A DNA stretch of 41,490 nucleotides from an uncultured Lachnospira sp. (GCA_946186125.1 CAMHLZ010000030.1:1-41490); one strand, 5' to 3'. Shown: positions 7,947 to 17,366, counted from the stretch's first letter. A program made the numbers and translations. The notes: a model not told the origin generated them from the sequence alone.

Positions 7947-9257
7947 TTATTTTACCGCTTTAAATGCTTCTTCTAAATCCTGGATTATATCATCAATATT
8001 TTCCGTGCCAATCGATAATCTTATAGTATTAGGCTTTATGCCCTGTTCTAAGAGTTCTTTCTCTGTAAGCTGTGAATGTGTGGTTGACGCCGGATGTATA
8101 ACTAACGACTTAACATCCGCTACATTGGCAAGCAATGAGAACAGCTCCAAATTATCTATAAAATCTTTTGCTTTTTGTGCATCTCCCTTTATTTCAAAGG
8201 TGAATATTGATCCGCCTCCGTTTGGGAAATACTTCTTATACAACTCCTGTTGTTTTTTATCCTTTGTAACAGCAGGATGATTCACATTTTCAACATCAGG
8301 GTGCTGACTCAGATATTCTACAACCTTAAGCGCATTTTCAACATGCCTTTCCACCCTTAACGAAAGTGTTTCAAGCCCCTGCAGGAAGAAAAATGCATGG
8401 AACGGTGACAATGTAGCTCCCGTATCCCTAAGCAGAATCGCTCTTATCTTCGTAACAAAAGCGGCTTTTCCCACAGCCTTTGTAAAGCTTATTCCATGAT
8501 AACTCGGATTAGGCTCTGTAAGTGAATCAAACTTTCCTGATGCTTCCCAGTCAAAATTGCCGCTGTCTATAATTACACCACCAATTGTTGTCCCGTGACC
8601 GCCTATAAATTTTGTTGCCGAATGTACTACTATATCAGCACCATACTCAATAGGTCTTACAAGATAAGGAGTCGCAAATGTATTATCAACTACCAGCGGA
8701 ATCTTATTATCATGTGCTATCTTTGCAATTGTCTCTATATCCGTCACATCTGAATTAGGATTGCCGAGAGTTTCTATAAATATCGCCTTTGTATTCTCCT
8801 GTATCGCTGATGCTATTGCATCTGTTTGTGAAGGATCAACAAACGTTGTCGTAATTCCGTAATCCTTAAGAGTATGTGCCAGAAGATTATATGTACCTCC
8901 ATATATATTCTCCGCTGCCACAATATGATCCCCATTATGTGCAAGATTCTGGATAGTATATGATATGGCTGCTGCTCCTGATGCAACCGCAAGAGCCGCT
9001 ACACCACCTTCAAGAGCTGCAATTCTCTTTTCAAACACATCCTCCGTAGGATTAGTAAGTCTTCCATAAATATTTCCGGCATCAGCAAGACCAAATCTTG
9101 CAGCCGCGTGTTCACTATTACGGAACACATACGATGACGTCTGATAAATAGGTACCGCCCTTGCATCCGTAACAGGATCCGGAGTTTCCTGTCCGACGTG
9201 TAATTGCAATGTTTCAAATTTGAACTTTCTGTTTTCTCTTGTTATTTTTCCGCTCAT
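7947..9257 (-). CDS. metY: O-acetylhomoserine sulfhydrylase (PLP-dependent)
   Basis: A 436-residue Cys/Met metabolism PLP enzyme of the MetY type, which makes homocysteine from O-acetylhomoserine and sulfide. Seen are the PLP-binding SxxxK in SATKFIGGHGT (Lys near 216), the cofactor Asp in VVDNTFATPYL, and the N-terminal TLQLHVGQE start typical of the family. The length (about 430) fits MetY rather than the shorter MetB/MetC. An ATG at 9269 would add four residues, but GGTGATAG lies at suitable spacing before the ATG at 9257; the choice is not certain. The product feeds the methyltransferase encoded downstream in the next transcription unit. Confidence 0.93.
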   Translation of the reverse strand: MSGKITRENRKFKFETLQLHVGQETPDPVTDARAVPIYQTSSYVFRNSEHAAARFGLADAGNIYGRLTNPTEDVFEKRIAALEGGVAALAVASGAAAISYTIQNLAHNGDHIVAAENIYGGTYNLLAHTLKDYGITTTFVDPSQTDAIASAIQENTKAIFIETLGNPNSDVTDIETIAKIAHDNKIPLVVDNTFATPYLVRPIEYGADIVVHSATKFIGGHGTTIGGVIIDSGNFDWEASGKFDSLTEPNPSYHGISFTKAVGKAAFVTKIRAILLRDTGATLSPFHAFFFLQGLETLSLRVERHVENALKVVEYLSQHPDVENVNHPAVTKDKKQQELYKKYFPNGGGSIFTFEIKGDAQKAKDFIDNLELFSLLANVADVKSLVIHPASTTHSQLTEKELLEQGIKPNTIRLSIGTENIDDIIQDLEEAFKAVK

Positions 9258-9269
9258 ATCTATCACCAT

Positions 9270-9385
9270 TTCCTTTCAAAGCTGTTATCTGTTTTTCATG
9301 GTGATATCTTAACATTTTAATTCCTACTATGTCAATATGATTTGCATTGTTAAATCTTATAACTCGTTATAAGTAAAGCTTATCA
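9270..9385 (-). promoter_or_regulatory. metY promoter and leader
   Basis: Read on the minus strand, TTGACA, an 18-bp spacer and TAAGAT form a good promoter. The -35 is followed directly by TAGTAGGAATT. A related GTAGGAAAT lies in the metN leader (about 33975-33985), which hints at a shared operator. No SAM or T-box riboswitch architecture was seen. Confidence 0.45.
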
Positions 9386-10873
9386 CTACTGTCTGTACGT
9401 CTGTAAAAATTCACCCAGATTCTTCATTGCCTCATCTAATATCTCAACTCTAGGAAGGTATACGACCCTGAAGTGATCCGGATCTTTCCAGTTAAATCCT
9501 CTTCCGTGAACAATCAACACTTTCTTTTCCTTTAAGAAGTCAAGTGCAAACTTTTCATCATCCACAATGTTAAATTTTTTTACATCTATCTTAGGAAATG
9601 CATAAAATGCTGCTTTTGGCTTTACTACACTGATTCCCGGTATATCATTTAATGCTTTATATATATATTCCCTCTGTTCATATATTCTTCCTCCCGGCAC
9701 TACATATCCCTTAACACTCTGATGTCCGCCAAGTGCCGTCTGTACGATTGACTGGGCAGGAACATTTGAACAAAGTCTCATATTTGAAAGCATATTTAAG
9801 CCTTCTATATAGTCTTTCGCAATCTTCTTATTGCCACTTAATACCATCCAGCCGATTCTGTAGCCTGCTATCATATGTGATTTTGACAAACCGCTAAATG
9901 TTACACAGAATAAATCAGGTGCCAAAGACGCAATAGACACATGCTCCTCATCGTCCATTACAAGTCTGTCATATATTTCATCTGAAAAGATAATTAACTG
10001 ATTCTGTCTGGCAATTTCTACTATTTCCTGTAAAACTTCTTTCGGATAGAGTGCACCCGTAGGATTGTTAGGATTTATCAAAACAATAGCCTTTGTCCTG
10101 TCAGTAATCTTTTTTCTTATATCGTCCATATCCGGATACCATTCAGCCTCTTCGTCACATACATAATGTACAACTTTTCCTCCTGCAAGTGTGGCGGTTG
10201 CAGTCCAAAGCGGATAATCAGGCGAAGGAATAAGTATTTCATCTCCATCATCTAAAAGAGCCTGCATACAAAGATTTATCAATTCGCTGACTCCATTCCC
10301 TGTATATATATCATCTATGTCTAAATTAGGTATATTCTTAAGCTGTGCGTATTGCATAATGGCTTTTCTTGCAGAGAACAACCCTTTTGATGCAGAATAT
10401 CCCTCGCACTCGGCGAGCTGCTGTCTCATGTCAAAGACTACTTCATCCGGGGTTCTGAATCCAAACGGTGCCGGATTTCCTATATTTAATTTCAATATAT
10501 TAGCTCCACCTGCTTCCATTCTGTTAGCTTCTTCAACAACAGGTCCTCTTACATCATATAATACATTGTCTAACTTTGTAGATTTTAAAAATTCTCTCAT
10601 ACCATCTTCTCCTATTCTCTTAACCGATACTGACTTCATCATAGGCACGTCCTCTCCCTGAAGCCACAATTGATTAACTTCTAATGTTTCCGCAAGCACT
10701 TTTATAATATCTGTCCTTGGTTCCGTCTTTCCACTAAGATACTGACTTATATGGCTTTTACCAATCTTTATTCCATACTTTTCTCCAACCGGTTCCGACA
10801 TTCGTATAACATCCACCTGTTTCAACGACAGATGTTCCATCGCTTCCTTTAAACGTTCTGCAAATACCGCCAA
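9386..10873 (-). CDS. XRE-type HTH domain fused to AlaA-like aminotransferase
   Basis: A 495-residue fusion. Residues 1-75 form an XRE/Cro-type helix-turn-helix (ERLKEAMEHLSLKQVDVIRMSE, then ISQYLSGKTEPRTDIIKVLAETLEV). Residues from about 95 form a class I/II PLP aminotransferase with NPNNPTG near 268-274, SDEIYD near 298-302, the Schiff-base Lys331 in GLSKSHMIAGYRIGW, and the substrate Arg in FRVVYLPR. The body resembles glutamate-pyruvate transaminase AlaA. The start is TTG, preceded by AAAGGAG. An operator-like palindrome array lies 56-110 bases upstream, so it probably regulates itself. The fusion recalls MocR/PdxR regulators, but with XRE in place of a GntR head and with catalytic residues retained. 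Confidence 0.92.
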   Translation of the reverse strand: MAVFAERLKEAMEHLSLKQVDVIRMSEPVGEKYGIKIGKSHISQYLSGKTEPRTDIIKVLAETLEVNQLWLQGEDVPMMKSVSVKRIGEDGMREFLKSTKLDNVLYDVRGPVVEEANRMEAGGANILKLNIGNPAPFGFRTPDEVVFDMRQQLAECEGYSASKGLFSARKAIMQYAQLKNIPNLDIDDIYTGNGVSELINLCMQALLDDGDEILIPSPDYPLWTATATLAGGKVVHYVCDEEAEWYPDMDDIRKKITDRTKAIVLINPNNPTGALYPKEVLQEIVEIARQNQLIIFSDEIYDRLVMDDEEHVSIASLAPDLFCVTFSGLSKSHMIAGYRIGWMVLSGNKKIAKDYIEGLNMLSNMRLCSNVPAQSIVQTALGGHQSVKGYVVPGGRIYEQREYIYKALNDIPGISVVKPKAAFYAFPKIDVKKFNIVDDEKFALDFLKEKKVLIVHGRGFNWKDPDHFRVVYLPRVEILDEAMKNLGEFLQTYRQ

Positions 10874-10928
10874 ATAAACATCTCCTTTATCGAATATATT
10901 TACTATACTAATAGTTATGTTAGCATAT

Positions 10929-10983
10929 GTTCAATATAAGTTCAACTTAAAAAGTCATAAGTTCAATATTTTGAACTTATGAC
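10929..10983. promoter_or_regulatory. GTTCAA operator array upstream of the XRE-aminotransferase
   Basis: Four GTTCAA half-sites are present: 10929-10934, 10938-10945, 10959-10966 and, inverted, 10971-10978. The last two lie in a perfect 13-bp inverted repeat, GTCATAAGTTCAA / TTGAACTTATGAC, with a 4-base centre (10954-10983). The outermost half-site TTGAAC overlaps the likely -35 region of the minus-strand promoter. On the minus strand the stem is followed by TTTTT, so it could also act as the terminator of thrH. Confidence 0.7.
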
Positions 10984-11004
10984 CTGGATATTATATCTAT
11001 TATA

Positions 11005-11604
11005 TTAAAGCACTTTTTTTATGGCATTTAACAACTCATCATAATTCTCAAATGCTTCTAAATCCGGATTGTCAGCTTTAATCTGATCTGTACTCTTAAA
11101 TAAAAAACCTGCCTTACTTGCTCTGATCATTCCTAAATCATTATGACTGTCACCACTTGCTATTGTCTCATATCCTATAGACTGTAACGCCTTTACTGTT
11201 GTATACTTTGATTTTTCACAACGCATCTTAAATCCTGTTATCTCTCCACTTTCAGCTACTTCAAGCGAATTGCAGAAAATTGTAGGATAACCGAGCTTTG
11301 CCATTAAAGGTCCTGCAAATTGTGAAAAAGTATCACTTATGATTATTACCTGTGTTATCTTTCTAAGTTCATCAAGGAATTCTTTTGCTCCGGGAATAGG
11401 ATCTATTTTAGCAATCGTATCCTGTATTTCTTTCAATCCAAGTCCGTGTTCTTTTAAAATCCCAAGTCTCCACTCCATAAGCTTGTCATAATCCGGCTCA
11501 TCACGTGTAGTTCTCTTAAGTTCTGGGATACCACTCGCCTCAGCAAACGCGATCCATATCTCCGGTACTAACACACCTTCTAAATCCAAACAAACAATAT
11601 TCAT
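11005..11604 (-). CDS. thrH: Phosphoserine phosphatase / homoserine phosphotransferase, ThrH type
   Basis: A 199-residue HAD-family enzyme starting MNIVCLDLEGVLVPE. This DLEG motif (Asp nucleophile plus Glu in place of the second Asp) is the hallmark of the ThrH branch. Motif II is visible in VIIISDTFSQF, the motif III Lys in CEKSKYTTVK, and motif IV in ASGDSHNDLGM. ThrH from Pseudomonas dephosphorylates phosphoserine and can move phosphate to homoserine. In this neighbourhood it would supply serine for cysE or adjust the homoserine pool used by metY. ATGGAGG precedes the ATG. Confidence 0.92.
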   Translation of the reverse strand: MNIVCLDLEGVLVPEIWIAFAEASGIPELKRTTRDEPDYDKLMEWRLGILKEHGLGLKEIQDTIAKIDPIPGAKEFLDELRKITQVIIISDTFSQFAGPLMAKLGYPTIFCNSLEVAESGEITGFKMRCEKSKYTTVKALQSIGYETIASGDSHNDLGMIRASKAGFLFKSTDQIKADNPDLEAFENYDELLNAIKKVL

Positions 11605-11642
11605 TTTATTCCTCCATCTTATTTCCTGATTTTTCCTGTACG

Positions 11643-11671
11643 ATTATAACACTGTTTACAAAACTTAACAA
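11643..11671 (-). promoter_or_regulatory. thrH promoter
   Basis: On the minus strand TTGTTA (11666-11671), a 17-bp spacer and a perfect TATAAT (11643-11648) lie about 40 bases before the thrH ATG. Confidence 0.7.
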
Positions 11672-11757
11672 GAATAATTGGAACCAAAAAGACTTTTATT
11701 TATCAGGCTCGTTTTGTATAATATATTTAAGTATTTAAATGTAACGAGGTGATATTC

Positions 11758-12051
11758 ATGAAAGATAAAAGTTCACAATTACAATCCAGACTATCAATAG
11801 AACGTACAAAACTCGCCAACAGAAGAACCCTTTTAGCTCATATCAGAAGCGCCATAGCTTTATTTGTCGCCGGCTCAGGACTTGTAAATCTTATTCCTGA
11901 TTCTCTCTGGGTATATACCGGTATTTTTTGTCTTGCAATGTCACCGGTTCCAATTATAGCAGGTATAATTGAGTATTTTAAAATTCAGAAAATTATTGAA
12001 TTCGAATCATCACAGCTCGAATTATTCTCAGAAATCGAAGAAGATTTGTGA
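11758..12051 (+). CDS. DUF202 family small membrane protein
   Basis: A 97-residue protein with the DUF202 hallmark RTLLAHIRSAIALF, followed by one clear membrane helix (IALFVAGSGLVNLI) and a second (YTGIFCLAMSPVPIIAGII). The C-terminus is acidic and cytoplasmic. The family is of unknown function and resembles the transmembrane part of VTC-type proteins. The ATG at 11758 has GAGGTG 5 bases upstream; a GTG at 11749 overlaps that site and is less likely. A TATAAT at 11717-11722 is the probable -10. The polysaccharide deacetylase gene follows 89 bases later on the same strand. Confidence 0.85.
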   Translation: MKDKSSQLQSRLSIERTKLANRRTLLAHIRSAIALFVAGSGLVNLIPDSLWVYTGIFCLAMSPVPIIAGIIEYFKIQKIIEFESSQLELFSEIEEDL

Positions 12052-12140
12052 CATGTTTTTAATATTGAACTTGAAGAACTATTTCATCAGTGGTATAACC
12101 TATAGTAGTAAAACAAAAGCAATAAAAAAAGAGGAGAACT

Positions 12141-13580
12141 ATGAACAAAAAGCAAAAACGTACCATAATTGTCCTTTCTTCAGTACTTTTGTTTGTTGTG
12201 TGCATGTTAATAATTGCTCTAAGCCGTGGTTCAAAGTATGTAATTGATTTTAATACGAAGTCAGTCACAAGAACTATAGAATACGGTGATACATTTTTAG
12301 AACCAAATATTACAGCTGTTGCACACAGACGATTATTTTTTAGCAAAAAGATAAAATTAAAAGTAACTAAAGAAGGCAATGTCGATACAGGTACAATTGG
12401 TAAAAACAAACTAAAATACTACGCTACCTATAAAGGTGTTACGTCATGTATCACAATTACTGTTAATGTAACTGATACCACTCCACCCGTAATAAATCTT
12501 GTGAGCAATCCGGATTCATTTACATCTCCAATCGGTGAATATGTTGAAGAAGGATATTCAGCCGTTGATAATCATGATGGTGATATTACTGCAAACGTTG
12601 TAAGGACACCGGGTGACGGCATTATAACATATTCAGCAGAGGACAGCTTTGGCAACAAAGCATCAGTTGTTCGAAAAATAGTATATAAAGATGTCGTTCC
12701 TCCGACCATTACATTAACAGGAGATACTACTATACCGGTCGAAATCGGCTCAGAATTTACCGATCCGGGCGCTACTGCAAATGATGATGTAGACGGAGAT
12801 GTCACAAAAACTGTTACCATAGATGGTGATTACGATATTAATACTCCGGGTGTATATACGCTTACATATTCTGCCAAGGATAAATCTGGAAATGTCGGAA
12901 CAGCCCAGAGAATTGTTCTCGTTCATAAAAAACAGGTTGCTTCCGTAAATCCTGGGGATCATGTAGTTTATCTTACATTTGATGACGGTCCGTACAAGTA
13001 CACACAGCAGTTGCTTGATTTACTTGATAAATACAATGTTAAAGTAACATTTTTCGTAACAAACCAATATCCGGACTATCAGAACCTGATAGCCGAAGAA
13101 GCAAAACGCGGACATACAGTAGCTGTACATACTTACTCACATAATTATGCTTATATTTATTCAAGCGTTGATGCTTATATGGCTGATTTGAATCAGATGA
13201 GTGACATAGTTCTTGCCCAGACCGGAAAGCGGCCATCAATAGTCCGTTTTCCGGGAGGTTCGTCAAATACTGTAAGTGCAAAGTATTGCTCAGGTATTAT
13301 GACTGCCCTGGCTAACACGCTTACAGCTAACGGTTATTACTATTGTGACTGGAATGTTTCAAGCGGAGATGCAGGCGGCACAATTTCAACTGAACAGGTA
13401 GTAGCAAACGTTACCTCCGGCATAGCAGGACATGATGTTTCCATTGTATTACAACACGATATTAAAGATTTCAGCGTAAATGCAGTTGAACAGATTCTCC
13501 AATGGGGTCTGACTAACGGATATACATTCTTACCAATGTCAGAATCAACTCCTATGGAACATCAGCATATAAATAATTAA
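12141..13580 (+). CDS. Membrane-anchored polysaccharide deacetylase with Ig-like domains
   Basis: A 479-residue protein. An N-terminal signal anchor (IIVLSSVLLFVVCMLIIAL) is followed by three Ig-like/DUF5011 (HYR-type) domains, about residues 33-112, 113-185 and 186-262, the last two marked by TTPPVINLV and VVPPTITLTG with YSAxDxxGN ends. The NodB domain from about 272 has TFDDGP (Asp281, Asp282), HTYSH (His330, His334), RFPGGSSN and the late LQHD motif, so it should remove acetyl groups from peptidoglycan or another extracellular glycan with a metal ion. GAGGAG precedes the ATG and a strong terminator follows. Confidence 0.93.
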   Translation: MNKKQKRTIIVLSSVLLFVVCMLIIALSRGSKYVIDFNTKSVTRTIEYGDTFLEPNITAVAHRRLFFSKKIKLKVTKEGNVDTGTIGKNKLKYYATYKGVTSCITITVNVTDTTPPVINLVSNPDSFTSPIGEYVEEGYSAVDNHDGDITANVVRTPGDGIITYSAEDSFGNKASVVRKIVYKDVVPPTITLTGDTTIPVEIGSEFTDPGATANDDVDGDVTKTVTIDGDYDINTPGVYTLTYSAKDKSGNVGTAQRIVLVHKKQVASVNPGDHVVYLTFDDGPYKYTQQLLDLLDKYNVKVTFFVTNQYPDYQNLIAEEAKRGHTVAVHTYSHNYAYIYSSVDAYMADLNQMSDIVLAQTGKRPSIVRFPGGSSNTVSAKYCSGIMTALANTLTANGYYYCDWNVSSGDAGGTISTEQVVANVTSGIAGHDVSIVLQHDIKDFSVNAVEQILQWGLTNGYTFLPMSESTPMEHQHINN

Positions 13581-13626
13581 AAAAACATATCCGATACCAT
13601 TCAGCCCGGTACCGGATATGTTTTTT
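13581..13626. terminator. Bidirectional intrinsic terminator
   Basis: An AAAAACATATCCG stem pairs with CGGATATGTTTTT, with an inner GTACC-like pairing. It lies between the convergent deacetylase and sensor genes, with A and T tracts at both ends. Confidence 0.9.
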
Positions 13627-16600
13627 ATTTATTTTTGTTTTTCATTCTTGATTCAAGTCTTTTTTCTACAACACTTCTCAAGCTTAAGAACACTTCTGCT
13701 ACTTCCGGATCAAAATGTACACCACTGTCTTTTTCTATAATTTCAAATGCTTTTTCTAAAGGCATAGAGTCCTTATATACACGTTTTGACACTAGGGCAT
13801 CAAACACATCCGCAACTGCCATAATTCTTGCAGAAATCGGTATATCTTCTCCGCTCTTTCCGGTTGGATATCCCTTGCCGTTCCACTTTTCATGATGATA
13901 CAATGCAACATCTCTTGCCATTTCAATCAGTTCTCCATCTGCATCTTTCCCCAGAATATTACCGATAATCTCTCCTCCATATTCCGAATGTTTCTTCATG
14001 ATTTCAAATTCCCAGTCTTCAAATTTACCCGGTTTATTTAGTATTGTATCTGAAATTTTAATTTTTCCTACATCATGCATAGGTGCCGATCTTACGAGAT
14101 TTTGAACAAATTTTTTATCTATTATATCAGGATGGCGTTTCTCCTCATACATTTTATTGGCGATAATCGAAACATAAAACCTCGTATTAATAACATGTTC
14201 TCCCGTATTACCGTCACGGCTTTCTATCAGAGAAGCCATACTTTCTACAACCGACCATTGGAATTTCTCCATCTTTTCAGCCTGCTGCTTTATTGCTTCG
14301 GTCTGCTCAGCCACTTGTTTTTCAAGCCTTATATTATATTTTTCAAGGTCTTTTCTCTTACGGATTGTGTTTACCCAGTTCATCACAAGCCATGTTGCAA
14401 ATATTACAAACCACACAAGCACAATGATAAGATATAACCTGAACCAGTCCTTTTCCCACATCTGTGCATCTTTCTCAACTACATAGTTTTTTTCATCCAA
14501 TATTTCTTCTTCATCTTCACTAATCAGCTGCAAATGAACTTTATACCGGCCATATTTCAGATTTGTAAGCTGAATCGGAACAATATTATCCTGTGAAACT
14601 ATCGGAGGATTATCTTCTAATCCATCTATATAATACTTTACCTTAATCTTATTCAAAGAATAATTTCTGATTGATGCTTTTATTCCGATTTTTTTTACAG
14701 AAGAATCTATCAGATATACACCATTTTTTTCTTTTATTTCCTTTCCGTCGGCGATAACACTTTCCACACCATACTTGTATTCGTGCTCAATATTTTTTTC
14801 ACTGTTTATCATGTATTTAATAAGGCTATTATTACAGCAAAGATACAAATATTCATCATTTTCTACTATGTTCCATGAATTTGCAGTTATACTTTCCGAT
14901 AATCCCTCAGTATTACCAAAATGACTATATACCGTATCTTCTCTATTGTTTTTCAAACTCTGTGTATCAGCAACATATAATCCGTTGCTGGATATAACAT
15001 AAGTATCTGTCCCTACATTTACAATATCAAAATTGTTAAAATACGGAAAATTCGTAAGCTGTCTTACTTTTCCATCTTTCATATGGCACAGTGAATTACT
15101 TGTTATAACAAAGTAGCCATCCTCACCATCCGACACAATTCTTAGAATGACATCCGATGAAAGACCATTTTTTGTAGTGATAGTGTCTTTTATTTTTCCG
15201 TCTTCTATAACATATATTCCTGCGCCGTCACTGCCCGCATAGATTTCTCCATTATCTCCTACTAAAAGACACAGAATCTGGGTAATTGTCATTCCGTCAG
15301 CTGCCGTCAGTGTACTTGTTACTTTATCATTTTTTATATAGTTTATTCCATCACTCGTACCGGCTACAATGGTACCATCGCCTAATTCCACACCACATCT
15401 GAATCTATTATTTGTAACACCACTGTTTTCCATGGTAAAATTAGTAACATTACCATCTGCACTATATTTTACAAGTCCCTTATTACCGTAGCTGAATACC
15501 CACAGATTATTTTTGCTGTCTTTTAATAATGCTCTTATTCTTTCTCCCTCTAAATACCCGGTAATTTCATTTTCAACTTCTTTTCTCTGAGTTTTATCTA
15601 TAATGTCTAATCCGCCATCTGTAGCACAATAATATTCGTCATTATAAATAGCAACTGCATTTACAACGTCATCATCAACACCTGCCATTGTAAATACATC
15701 AACAAAATTATTTTCAGACAGTTTTAAAACTCCATAACGTGAAGATGCAAACCAAAGATTTCCTTCGTAATCCTCATGCATCCACTGAACCGATCTGTCA
15801 AAATTATCATAATTCAATACCTGCATTGAATTGTCATCCAGCATATAACCTAAGCCATTTTCTGCACACACCCATGCTCTGTTTTTAGAATCAACTCTCA
15901 CCGATGTAACATTTGCAAGTGAACCTATACTTATTTTATCACCTATGGTAAATTTTCCATTTTTATATGATACACGCTCTATGTAATTGGAAGTATTTCC
16001 AACAACAAGCCCCTGTTTATCTGCTCCAACACTGGTAAACACAGTCTCATTATCTTCACTGTATATACCACAGACTTTTTTACCGTTTTCTATTGCAAAT
16101 AACTCTCCGTCATTATCTACACCTATAACACAGCCGTCATACACCTCAAGACTTCTTGCGTAAACAATATCGCCTTCAACTTTAACTATATTTCCATCCT
16201 TATCCATCATGCACAACTCATTCATTGTACCAATGTAGATTATGCCATTATCATCTATTGCAATAGAACGGACCGAATTTCCTGTAAGCCCGTCATCTGT
16301 TGAATAGAACTTAAACTCGCCATTATCATAACGCACGATTCCTTTATCATTAGTACCTATCCACAATACTCCGTCTGCATCTTTTGCCATAGCCGTAACA
16401 TTCGAAATCCCACCGTCCGTTATAAATTCAAACTTTACACCGTCAAACCTTGTTAAACCTGCATAGTTTCCAATCCATATATACCCGTCATCCGTCTCTT
16501 CCACCACATTTGCCTCTGATGAAGGCATACCATTGTTGCTGTCATAAACAAACGCCATATAATGTCCCATTACATCCGCATATTCATCTTCTATCGTTTC

Positions 16601-17275
16601 AGCATCTGCTTCTACGACATTTCCTGACATAAATGGTACTGACGCAGAGATAACAGCTATAACCAATATTTGTGCTACAGTGTTTTTTACTTCTTTTATT
16701 TTGATTCTGTCCGATATCCATGTAACTACACTAATTACCGCACATCCAATTACAGCAGTAATCTGCTTATCAAATATATTCACAATCGCTTCGTCAGCTA
16801 ACGCAGCTAACATCTTAGAAACGTTATACCAGCTTAGCATATCAAATACCGCATCTCCCCAGATATTTCCGGATTTTCCTCCTCTGACGACAAGATTAAC
16901 CGGTACTGACAATATTACCGCAATGATTCCAATAACAAATCCCACAATTAATACATAGCCATAATCTTTCATCCTTTTTTTCTGCGCAACGAATCCCCAG
17001 ATAACAGCTACGCCTATACTGGTAAATAAATATAACATAGTAGTAACATCTTTTATTCCGTTCAACATACTTCCCAATACAGCCGTCCCGAGCGAACCTC
17101 CCATTCCAATAAAATATGCCGCCAAATATGTACCTATCGTATCAAGCCATACCGGTAAATTACAATTTCTTGCAATTCCCCTCCCTAAATAGTTAATAGC
17201 ACTGAATACTAAAACTAAAAGTACCGTTTTCCAGATTTTTCTCTTCCGCGAAGCTTCATTAAACATCAAATCCAT
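13625..17275 (-). CDS. Large membrane sensor: ECF-S-like membrane domain, beta-propeller, Y_Y_Y domain, HD-GYP output
   Basis: 1216 residues from the ATG at 17275, which has AAGGAGG 8 bases upstream (the frame stays open to 17365 without a site). The N-terminal 220 residues hold about six membrane helices with a LPVWLDTIGTYLAA motif that resembles ECF transporter S components. Next comes an extracellular two-component-regulator propeller with many Reg_prop blades (GLTRFDGVKFEF, LWIGTNDKGIVRYDNGEF, LWFASSRYGVLKLSE), a Y_Y_Y domain (VKYYIDGLEDNP), a membrane helix (LYLIIVLVWFVIFATWLVM) and a coiled coil. Last is HD-GYP with PMHDVGKIKI and HHEKWNGKGYPTG. It probably links an extracellular, possibly glycan, signal to c-di-GMP breakdown. 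Confidence 0.9.
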   Translation of the reverse strand: MDLMFNEASRKRKIWKTVLLVLVFSAINYLGRGIARNCNLPVWLDTIGTYLAAYFIGMGGSLGTAVLGSMLNGIKDVTTMLYLFTSIGVAVIWGFVAQKKRMKDYGYVLIVGFVIGIIAVILSVPVNLVVRGGKSGNIWGDAVFDMLSWYNVSKMLAALADEAIVNIFDKQITAVIGCAVISVVTWISDRIKIKEVKNTVAQILVIAVISASVPFMSGNVVEADAETIEDEYADVMGHYMAFVYDSNNGMPSSEANVVEETDDGYIWIGNYAGLTRFDGVKFEFITDGGISNVTAMAKDADGVLWIGTNDKGIVRYDNGEFKFYSTDDGLTGNSVRSIAIDDNGIIYIGTMNELCMMDKDGNIVKVEGDIVYARSLEVYDGCVIGVDNDGELFAIENGKKVCGIYSEDNETVFTSVGADKQGLVVGNTSNYIERVSYKNGKFTIGDKISIGSLANVTSVRVDSKNRAWVCAENGLGYMLDDNSMQVLNYDNFDRSVQWMHEDYEGNLWFASSRYGVLKLSENNFVDVFTMAGVDDDVVNAVAIYNDEYYCATDGGLDIIDKTQRKEVENEITGYLEGERIRALLKDSKNNLWVFSYGNKGLVKYSADGNVTNFTMENSGVTNNRFRCGVELGDGTIVAGTSDGINYIKNDKVTSTLTAADGMTITQILCLLVGDNGEIYAGSDGAGIYVIEDGKIKDTITTKNGLSSDVILRIVSDGEDGYFVITSNSLCHMKDGKVRQLTNFPYFNNFDIVNVGTDTYVISSNGLYVADTQSLKNNREDTVYSHFGNTEGLSESITANSWNIVENDEYLYLCCNNSLIKYMINSEKNIEHEYKYGVESVIADGKEIKEKNGVYLIDSSVKKIGIKASIRNYSLNKIKVKYYIDGLEDNPPIVSQDNIVPIQLTNLKYGRYKVHLQLISEDEEEILDEKNYVVEKDAQMWEKDWFRLYLIIVLVWFVIFATWLVMNWVNTIRKRKDLEKYNIRLEKQVAEQTEAIKQQAEKMEKFQWSVVESMASLIESRDGNTGEHVINTRFYVSIIANKMYEEKRHPDIIDKKFVQNLVRSAPMHDVGKIKISDTILNKPGKFEDWEFEIMKKHSEYGGEIIGNILGKDADGELIEMARDVALYHHEKWNGKGYPTGKSGEDIPISARIMAVADVFDALVSKRVYKDSMPLEKAFEIIEKDSGVHFDPEVAEVFLSLRSVVEKRLESRMKNKNK

Positions 17276-17366
17276 ATATATTCCTCCTTCAATCTGCATA
17301 AAAATGCAGACTTTATCCCACAAATCATATGACACTATTTTATCATAATTCTTGAATTTAAACAAT

